NCBI GenBank assembly: GCA_023426375.1
Contig: JAFAAV010000014.1
Span: 1 to 18,659, forward strand
Direction: 5' to 3'
DNA length: 18,659 bases
DNA from: Actinomycetes bacterium
Lineage (GTDB): Bacteria; Actinomycetota; Actinomycetes; Actinomycetales; Micrococcaceae
A program made the translations under genes and the position numbers. Under the pieces are notes generated by a model that was not told the DNA's origin, did no database searches, and was given only the letters and a program-made list of their open reading frames with translations. Positions 13,011-18,659 of the stretch are shown piece by piece (the stretch's first letter is position 1; each line of letters starts with the position of its first letter).

Positions 13011-13486
13011 CCACCGCGTCCGCGCAGGATCCGATCACTCGGGTCACCGGCGCGGCCATTCTCGATAGCGCTCACGAACCCACGCGCATGCTGGTGGCCC
13101 AGCGTGCCTATCCCGAGAAACTTCGTGGCCTGTGGGAGTTCCCGGGCGGCAAACAGGATCCCGGAGAGAGCGCTGAAGAAGCGCTCGTTCGTGAATGCGC
13201 TGAGGAACTCTGCGTGACCGTCTGTCTGTTGGATGAAGTCCCTGCTCCGAACCCGGAGGGCTGGCCCCTCAAGGGAACCGCCGTGATGCGTGTCTTCGCC
13301 GCGGTGGTCACCGATGATCGTGAGCCGGCCGCGGGGGAGGACCACCTCCAGTTGCGATGGCTCGAGTTGAACGACCGCGCATCGATTCTCGAGCTCGAGT
13401 GGATCCCGGCGGACTTGCCCATCGTGGTGGCCTTGCTCGACCAACTCCAAGGGGCGAGCCCTCAAACCTCCCGCAGCGGTCGCTGA
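13007..13486 (+). CDS. Nudix hydrolase, MutT-like
   Basis: A 159-residue Nudix protein overlapping the methyltransferase stop by ATGA. WEFPGGK leads into the Nudix box G48-x5-E54-x7-R62-E63-C-A-E66-E67-L-C69-V. The metal-binding glutamates are all present, but the last conserved glycine of the consensus (EExGU) is cysteine here (C69). The later LRWLELND and WIPADLPIVVALL segments are typical of MutT proteins that cleave oxidised nucleotides such as 8-oxo-dGTP. A role in nucleotide-pool cleaning is likely by family; the altered glycine leaves activity and substrate open. The MFS gene follows after 2 nt. Confidence 0.88.
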   Translation: MTTASAQDPITRVTGAAILDSAHEPTRMLVAQRAYPEKLRGLWEFPGGKQDPGESAEEALVRECAEELCVTVCLLDEVPAPNPEGWPLKGTAVMRVFAAVVTDDREPAAGEDHLQLRWLELNDRASILELEWIPADLPIVVALLDQLQGASPQTSRSGR

Positions 13487-13488
13487 CC

Positions 13489-14982
13489 ATGGCGCAGCAC
13501 ACCGAGACGCGTCGAGATCCCGCCGCGTGGAGTGCCTTGTGGGCCATGGTCCTGGGGTTCTTCATGATCCTGGTGGATGCCACCATCGTCTCCACGGCCG
13601 TCCCCGCCATCATGGAGGGGCTGAACGCTCCCATTGGCGGCGTGCTCTGGGTGACCAGCGCTTACCTCTTGGCCTACGCGGTGCCGTTGCTCATCACCGG
13701 GCGTCTGGGCGATCGCTTCGGACCGCGCACCATGTACCTGCTGGGGCTGTCGATCTTCACTCTGGCGTCACTGTGGTGCGGATTAGCCGGGAGCTTGGAA
13801 AGTCTCGTGGCCGCCCGCGTTGTCCAAGGGCTCGGCGCGGCCATCCTCACGCCCCAGACCATGTCCGTGATCACCCGCATGTTCCCGAGTGAAACCCGCG
13901 GCACCGCCATGGGAATATGGGGCGCCACTGCCGGCATCGCGACGCTGGTGGGACCGCTCCTGGGCGGCGTGCTCGTGGACCTGGCCGGTTGGCAGTGGAT
14001 CTTCTGGGTCAACGTTCCGGTGGGAATCTATGCCCTGTGGCGCGCCGCCAAGTACCTACCGCGTTTCGAACGCCGCAGTCATTCGTTGGACATCCCGGGT
14101 GTAGTCCTCTCCGGCGTGGGCCTGTTCCTGATCGTGTTCGGCGTGCAGGAGGGCCAGAAGTACGGCTGGTCCACCGTGGTCGGTCCCATCACGATCCCCG
14201 TGGTCATCGGAACCGGCGTGGCCGTGATGATCGCGTTCGTGGCGTGGCAGGCCAAGAATCGCGGCGAGCCACTGGTGCCGCTCGCGTTGTTCCGCGACCG
14301 AAACTTCTCGCTGTCCAACGTGGCTATCGGCGCGGTCAGTTTCACCGTGAACTCCATGATCGTTCCCGCCATGCTCTATCTGCAGCTCGTCCGGGATCTT
14401 GATCCCACGGTGGCGGCGCTCAGTTATGCCCCCATGTCGTTGCTGTCCGCGATCCTGGCACCACTCGTGGGACGGTCGCTCACCAAGCGCACCCCGCGAT
14501 CCCTCGCGCTCCCGGGGCTCATCATCATGTCGCTCTCGCTGGCCGCGTACGCTTTTGCCCTGCGCGTGGATACGCCCATTTGGTTGTTGGCCGTCATGAC
14601 CCTGGGCATCGGACTGGGCAGCGCCATGGTCTGGTCCCCGGTGTCGATCGCCGCGACCTCCAATCTCCGCCCGGATCGCGTGGGCGCCGGCTCCGGGGTC
14701 TTCAACACCACGCGCCAGGTAGCCGCCGTGCTCGGTGCCGCTATGGTCGCCGTGCTGCTACAAGCGCGACTGGCCGAGAATCTTCCGGAAGGTGCGGGAA
14801 CGACGTCGCTCGCGGCGTCGTCGAGCGCGGGTGGGCTACCCGAGGCGCTCCAGGAAGGCTTTGCCGCCGCGGTGACCCAGACCCTGCTGCTCCCGGCCGC
14901 CGTGCTGCTGTTGGGCGCGATCGCCGCGGCGTTCTTCACTCCGCCGCGGTGGTGGGGCGAGCAGCAGACGAAGAGCCCCTGA
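13489..14982 (+). CDS. MFS drug:H+ antiporter, DHA2 (EmrB/QacA) family
   Basis: A 497-residue integral membrane exporter. TM1 carries the DHA2 motif LVDATIVSTAVPAI, motif A is GRLGDRFGPRTM between TM2 and TM3, and motif C, the antiporter signature, is GATAGIATLVGPLLGGVL in TM5. Hydrophobic segments are consistent with 14 TM helices, the number typical of the family. The ATG at 13489 gives a proper cytoplasmic N-terminus (MAQHTETRRDPAAW); the longer open frame upstream overlaps the Nudix gene and is not expected. No TetR/MarR regulator adjoins it. It is probably read with the methyltransferase and Nudix genes. Substrates, drugs or a metabolite, cannot be told from sequence. Confidence 0.92.
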   Translation: MAQHTETRRDPAAWSALWAMVLGFFMILVDATIVSTAVPAIMEGLNAPIGGVLWVTSAYLLAYAVPLLITGRLGDRFGPRTMYLLGLSIFTLASLWCGLAGSLESLVAARVVQGLGAAILTPQTMSVITRMFPSETRGTAMGIWGATAGIATLVGPLLGGVLVDLAGWQWIFWVNVPVGIYALWRAAKYLPRFERRSHSLDIPGVVLSGVGLFLIVFGVQEGQKYGWSTVVGPITIPVVIGTGVAVMIAFVAWQAKNRGEPLVPLALFRDRNFSLSNVAIGAVSFTVNSMIVPAMLYLQLVRDLDPTVAALSYAPMSLLSAILAPLVGRSLTKRTPRSLALPGLIIMSLSLAAYAFALRVDTPIWLLAVMTLGIGLGSAMVWSPVSIAATSNLRPDRVGAGSGVFNTTRQVAAVLGAAMVAVLLQARLAENLPEGAGTTSLAASSSAGGLPEALQEGFAAAVTQTLLLPAAVLLLGAIAAAFFTPPRWWGEQQTKSP

Positions 14983-14991
14983 CCGATCCAC

Positions 14992-14997
14992 TAGACT
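14992..14997 (+). promoter_or_regulatory. pheST -10 element
   Basis: TAGACT fits TANNNT, 10 nt after the MFS stop. The predicted start near 15004 gives a leader of about 103 nt. No clear -35 is seen. Confidence 0.5.
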
Positions 14998-15002
14998 GGA
15001 TC

Positions 15003-15028
15003 TGCCCGCACCGTGATCGCTGCGGGCA
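15003..15028 (+). other. Hairpin at the 5' end of the pheST transcript
   Basis: TGCCCGCA (15003-15010) and TGCGGGCA (15021-15028) form a perfect 8-bp stem with a 10-nt loop, followed by only TTT. It could end transcription of the upstream MFS unit, or, because it coincides with the predicted pheST start, cap the mRNA. No Phe-codon leader peptide and no T-box motif is seen in the leader. Confidence 0.5.
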
Positions 15029-15106
15029 TTTACACGGGGACCGCGGCGCCGTCGCTGACGCCGGGCCTCCCGCTGAACCCGTCCGCGAGCAGGAACGCGA
15101 GAAACC

Positions 15107-16165
15107 ATGTCCGAACCCACACCGTCCATCGAGGTGGACCCCACTGACGAAGCCGGGGTCACTTCAGCCGTAGAACGCGCGCTCGCCGAGATCGAAGGGG
15201 CCTCAGACCTCGACGAACTGAAGGTCGTGCGACTGGCACACACCGGTGAGAAGTCACCCCTCGCGCTGGCCAACCGAAAGATCGGTGGTCTGGACAAGGC
15301 CCAGAAGGCCGTGGCCGGCAAACTCGTCGGTCAGGCACGCGGCCGCGTGAACAAGGCTGTGGCCGCGCGCACCACCGTGCTCGAGGAAGAACGCGACGCC
15401 CGCATCCTCGTGGACGAGGCCGTGGACGTCACCGCGGCCACGCGCCGAAATCGACTGGGCGGACGCCACCCGCTCACCAACCTGATGGACCGCATCGGCG
15501 ACGTGTTCGTGGGTATGGGCTGGGAGATCGCGGACGGCCCCGAGCTCGAACACGAATGGTTCAACTTCGATTCGTTGAACTTCAAGCCGGACCACCCGGC
15601 ACGCCAGCTGCAGGACACGTTCTTCGTGGACCCGCCGTCCTCGCACCTGGTCATGCGCACCCACACTTCGCCCGTGCAGATGCGTTCGCTGCTGGAACGT
15701 GAGCTGCCGGTGTACGTCGTATGCCCGGGCAAGACCTACCGCACGGACGAGCTGGATGCGACCCACACCCCGGTGTTCCACCAGGTGGAGGGCCTCGCCG
15801 TGGACGAGGGCCTGTCCATGGCCGACCTCAAGGGCACGCTCACGCACTTCGCGCGAGTGATGTTCGGCGAGGAAGCCCAGATTCGCTTGCGCCCCAACTA
15901 CTTCCCGTTCACCGAACCCTCCGCCGAGCTGGACGTGTGGCACCCCACCGCCAAGGGCGGACCTCGCTGGATCGAATGGGGCGGATGCGGCATGGTGCAC
16001 CCCAACGTACTGCGTGCGGCCGGCATCGACCCCGAGCGGTACTCGGGCTTCGCGTTCGGTATGGGCATCGAGCGGACCCTGATGTTCCGCAACAACGTCC
16101 CGGACATGCACGACATGGTCGAGGGCGACATCCGTTTCAGCGAGCACTTCGGGATGGAGATCTAA
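15107..16165 (+). CDS. pheS: Phenylalanyl-tRNA synthetase alpha subunit
   Basis: A 352-residue class II synthetase catalytic subunit, which charges tRNA-Phe as an (alpha-beta)2 complex with PheT. Residues 1-110 form the N-terminal helical tRNA-contacting region. GGRHPLTNLMDRIGDVFVGMGWEIADGPE is the conserved entry to the catalytic core; motif 2 has R212 in TYRTDELDATHTP with F224-H-Q-V-E-G after it, and motif 3 is FGMGIERT with R323. The ATG at 15107 has AGGA at 15091-15094, 12 nt ahead, a rather distant site. pheT starts 2 nt after the TAA. Confidence 0.98.
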   Translation: MSEPTPSIEVDPTDEAGVTSAVERALAEIEGASDLDELKVVRLAHTGEKSPLALANRKIGGLDKAQKAVAGKLVGQARGRVNKAVAARTTVLEEERDARILVDEAVDVTAATRRNRLGGRHPLTNLMDRIGDVFVGMGWEIADGPELEHEWFNFDSLNFKPDHPARQLQDTFFVDPPSSHLVMRTHTSPVQMRSLLERELPVYVVCPGKTYRTDELDATHTPVFHQVEGLAVDEGLSMADLKGTLTHFARVMFGEEAQIRLRPNYFPFTEPSAELDVWHPTAKGGPRWIEWGGCGMVHPNVLRAAGIDPERYSGFAFGMGIERTLMFRNNVPDMHDMVEGDIRFSEHFGMEI

Positions 16166-16167
16166 AC

Positions 16168-18659
16168 ATGCGAGTTCCTTTGTCATGGCTGCGCGAGTAC
16201 GCGCCCGTACCCGAGAACGCGACCGCCGAGGACGTCCTGGCCACTCTGGTCAAGGTGGGCCTCGAAGAAGAAGACATTCACCGCCCCACGGATGAGCTGT
16301 CCGGGCCCATCGTGGTGGGTCAGGTGCTCACCATGGAGCCGGAAACCCACTCCAACGGCAAGACCGTGAACTGGTGCACCGTGCGCGTGGTTCCGGAGGG
16401 CCAGGAGCAGACCCTGACCGGCAAGGGCATTGACCCGTCCGGTGTGCAGGGCGTGATTTGCGGTGCCCACAACTTCACCGTGGGTGACAAGGTCGTGGTG
16501 ACCCTGCCCGGTGCCGTGCTGCCCGGTGACTTCAAGATCTCCGCGCGCAAGACCTACGGCCACACCTCCGCCGGCATGATCGCTTCGGTGCGTGAACTGG
16601 GTATCGGCGACGATCACGACGGCATCCTGGTGCTCTCCACCCTGGGCCTGGACCCCGAGCTGGGTTCGGACGCCATGGAACTGCTGGGCCTCTACGACTC
16701 CGCCGCCGAGATCAACGTGACCCCGGACCGCGGGTACGGGTTCTCGCTGCGCGGTGTGGCCCGCGAGTACTGCCACGCCACGCGCTCGCCGTTCACCGAC
16801 CCCGTGACCGAGCTGGCCACCAAGGTTCCGGCCGCGAATGACTCGGGCTTCTCGGTCACGCTGGCCGACGACGCCCCGATCAACGGCCGCCAGGGCTGCA
16901 CCCGGTTCGTGACCCGCGTGGTTGAGGGTGTGGATGCGACCGCGCCCACCCCGCCGTGGATGTCCTCGCGCCTGCGGTTGGCCGGGATTCGTTCCCTGAG
17001 CCTGCCCGTGGACATCTCCAACTACGTGATGCTCGAGTACGGCAACCCGATCCACAACTACGACCTGGACAAGCTCCAGGGCGGCATCACCGTGCGTCGA
17101 GCCCAGCAGGGCGAGAAGCTCACCACGCTGGACGACAAGACGCGCGAGCTCGACGCCGAAGACCTGCTCATTACGGACGAGTCCGGTCCCATCGGCATGG
17201 CCGGTGTCATGGGCGGAGCCACGACCGAGGTCTCGGACTCCACCACGCGCATCCTCGTGGAGGCCGCGCGCTTCGACGAGATCTCGATCGCCCGCACCGC
17301 ACGCCGTCACAAGCTTCCCTCGGAAGCGTCCAAGCGCTTCGAGCGCGGTGTCGACCCGCAGGTCGCCCCGGTGGCCGCTCAGCGCGTGGTCGACCTGTTG
17401 GTTGAACTCGCCGGCGGTACCGATACCGGTACCGTGACGGACGTCGATCAAACGGTCGCGCCCGAGGCCATCGACCTGCCCGCCGGATACGCCGAAGCGC
17501 GCGTGGGCGTGGACTACTCGCCCGAGACCATCGAACACTCGCTGCGCGAAATCGGTGCCGAGGTTGTGGAGACCGCAGACGGCTGGACGGTCACCCCGCC
17601 CACGTGGCGCCCGGACCTGAGCGACAAGGAAGACCTGGTCGAGGAGATCGCCCGACTGGACGGGTACGACAAGATCCCCGATCGCCTCCCGGTCGCCCCT
17701 CCCGGCCGCGGCTTCACCCGCTGGCAGGCAGCACGACGCCGCGTGGCCAACTCCCTGGCCGCTGCCGGCCTCACCGAGGTGCTCAGCTACCCGTTCGTGT
17801 CCCAGGACGAGAACGACCTGTGGGGTTCGGCAGAGTCGGGTACCACGGTGAAGTCGGTCAAGCTCGCCAACCCGATCAGCGAGGCCAAGCCGTTGCTGCG
17901 GGTCAGCATCCTGCCGGGCCTGCTCGAGGTGCTCAAGCGCAACCATTCCCGCGGTTTCCGCGACCTGGCGCTGTTCGAATCCGGTCACGTGTTCCTGCCC
18001 GAGGGCTACACCCCGGACACCCAACCCATCCCGCCGCTGGGCGTTCGCCCCTCGGATGAGGACCTGACGCGTCTCAACGCAGCCATTCCGGATCAGCCGC
18101 GCAAGCTTGCCGCGGTGTTCGCCGGTCACGACGCCGCAGCGGGACCCTGGGTCACGCCGCGTCGCCTGGACTGGCAGGACGCCCTGGACGCCGCCATGCT
18201 CGCCGCGGATGTGCTGGGTGTGGAACTCACGGTTTCGCAGGGCCAGCACCAGGCCTTCCACCCGGGTCGTACCGCGACTCTGAGCACGAGTGACGGCGCG
18301 GTGATCGGCGTGGCCGGTGAACTGCACCCCAAGCTCGTGGCAGCGCAGAATCTGCCGGAGCGCACGTGCGTCATGGAACTGGACCTCTCGGCATTGATCG
18401 AGCGGGAGATTCCGTCCGTGGTGGCCGAGTCGATCTCGGGATACCCCGCGGCAACGCAGGACGTGGCACTTGTGGTGGATCAGGAGCTTCCGGCGGCGGA
18501 ACTGCTGGCGACCGTGGAGAACGGTGCCGGGGACCTGCTGGAATCGGCCAACGTGTTCGACGTGTACTCGGGCACCGGCGTGGAAGACGGTAAGAAGTCC
18601 GTGGCCATTGCCATGCGATTCCGAGCTTCGGACCGTACCCTGACCGCCGACGAAGCATC
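16168..18659 (+). CDS. pheT: Phenylalanyl-tRNA synthetase beta subunit, 3' end missing
   Basis: The frame runs from ATG 16168 to the edge of the window (830 full codons), so only the last few dozen residues are absent. MRVPLSWLREYAPVPENATAEDVLATL opens the B1 domain; an OB-fold EMAP-type tRNA-binding domain lies about residues 40-150 (IVVGQVLTMEPETHSN, GVICGAHNFTVGDKVVV). The B3/B4 editing domain follows (SLPVDISNYVMLEYGNPIHNYD, GVMGGATTEVS), then B5 (ARVGVDYSPETIEHSLREIGAEV) and the catalytic-like core (SYPFVSQDE, ANPISEAKPLLRVSILPGLL). The C-terminal FDX-ACB domain has begun (GYPAATQDVALVVD, FDVYSGTGVEDGKKS). Coupled to pheS by a 2-nt spacer. A long antisense open frame lies within it and is rejected. 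Confidence 0.98.
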   Translation, partial: MRVPLSWLREYAPVPENATAEDVLATLVKVGLEEEDIHRPTDELSGPIVVGQVLTMEPETHSNGKTVNWCTVRVVPEGQEQTLTGKGIDPSGVQGVICGAHNFTVGDKVVVTLPGAVLPGDFKISARKTYGHTSAGMIASVRELGIGDDHDGILVLSTLGLDPELGSDAMELLGLYDSAAEINVTPDRGYGFSLRGVAREYCHATRSPFTDPVTELATKVPAANDSGFSVTLADDAPINGRQGCTRFVTRVVEGVDATAPTPPWMSSRLRLAGIRSLSLPVDISNYVMLEYGNPIHNYDLDKLQGGITVRRAQQGEKLTTLDDKTRELDAEDLLITDESGPIGMAGVMGGATTEVSDSTTRILVEAARFDEISIARTARRHKLPSEASKRFERGVDPQVAPVAAQRVVDLLVELAGGTDTGTVTDVDQTVAPEAIDLPAGYAEARVGVDYSPETIEHSLREIGAEVVETADGWTVTPPTWRPDLSDKEDLVEEIARLDGYDKIPDRLPVAPPGRGFTRWQAARRRVANSLAAAGLTEVLSYPFVSQDENDLWGSAESGTTVKSVKLANPISEAKPLLRVSILPGLLEVLKRNHSRGFRDLALFESGHVFLPEGYTPDTQPIPPLGVRPSDEDLTRLNAAIPDQPRKLAAVFAGHDAAAGPWVTPRRLDWQDALDAAMLAADVLGVELTVSQGQHQAFHPGRTATLSTSDGAVIGVAGELHPKLVAAQNLPERTCVMELDLSALIEREIPSVVAESISGYPAATQDVALVVDQELPAAELLATVENGAGDLLESANVFDVYSGTGVEDGKKSVAIAMRFRASDRTLTADEA

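Noticed and set aside
14983..15106. A T-box or Phe leader-peptide attenuator before pheS.
   Set aside because: No T-box bulge sequence, no specifier-type stem and no run of Phe codons in any short frame was found.
16183..18327. A 714-codon open frame on the minus strand inside pheT.
   Set aside because: It is antisense to a fully conserved pheT; long antisense frames are expected from high-GC codon bias. The translation is low-complexity Gly/Val/His/Arg with no domain.
1..18659. Mobile elements, prophage, CRISPR, toxin-antitoxin or defence genes.
   Set aside because: No transposase, integrase, direct-repeat array or atypical-composition island was visible; nearly all sequence is accounted for by conserved chromosomal genes.

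Overview
The window is ordinary chromosomal DNA from a high-GC Gram-positive bacterium, most likely an actinobacterium of the order Micrococcales (Micrococcaceae-like). The signs are a strong G/C bias in codon third positions, TANNNT -10 elements, frequent GTG starts, an actinobacterial-type LexA with TCGAAC-N4-GTTCGA operators, and PriA in place of a plain HisA. The genus cannot be fixed from sequence reading alone. There is no IS element, phage gene, CRISPR array, tRNA or rRNA gene that I can support. Both ends cut genes: hflX on the left and pheT on the right.

Layout. (1) 1-3455: 3' part of hflX (ribosome-associated GTPase) followed 2 nt later by a DinG/XPD-type iron-sulfur helicase. A long perfect hairpin at 3534-3572 separates it from convergent lexA. 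(2) 3592-5009: an SOS divergon. lexA (minus) and a short membrane-anchored LysM protein of the YneA/ChiZ/DivS type (plus) share a 308-nt control region with two LexA boxes, one of them overlapping the -35 of a good lexA promoter. (3) 5047-9437: hisC, hisB, hisH, a 53-residue membrane protein, priA (hisA) and an SseB-family gene, tightly packed from hisH on with GTGA-type overlaps. hisC looks leaderless. hisD and hisF are not here. (4) 9434-9859: a DUF1844 gene on the minus strand, with a leaderless-type promoter and a perfect 8-bp inverted repeat placed like an operator. (5) 9965-12081: the infC-rpmI-rplT translation operon. It has a ~228-nt leader ending in an intrinsic terminator, an IF3 gene that must start at AUU, a very long low-complexity IF3 tail, and structured spacers before rpmI and rplT. 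(6) 12090-14982: a TrmH/SpoU RNA methyltransferase, a Nudix hydrolase and a 14-TM drug/H+ antiporter, joined by ATGA overlap or 2-nt gaps. (7) 14992-end: pheS and pheT, with their own promoter-like element and a 5' hairpin.

How it works together. The left third concerns stress and DNA damage (LexA, cell-division arrest protein, Fe-S helicase, HflX). The middle is histidine biosynthesis, with PriA probably also serving tryptophan. The right half is translation machinery (IF3, L35, L20, an RNA methyltransferase, PheRS).

I see no wholly new multi-gene system. The most notable signals are regulatory: the infC attenuator with a matching upstream antiterminator segment plus the AUU start, the architecture of the two-box SOS divergon, the unassigned palindrome at the DUF1844 promoter, and the ~190-residue IF3 tail.
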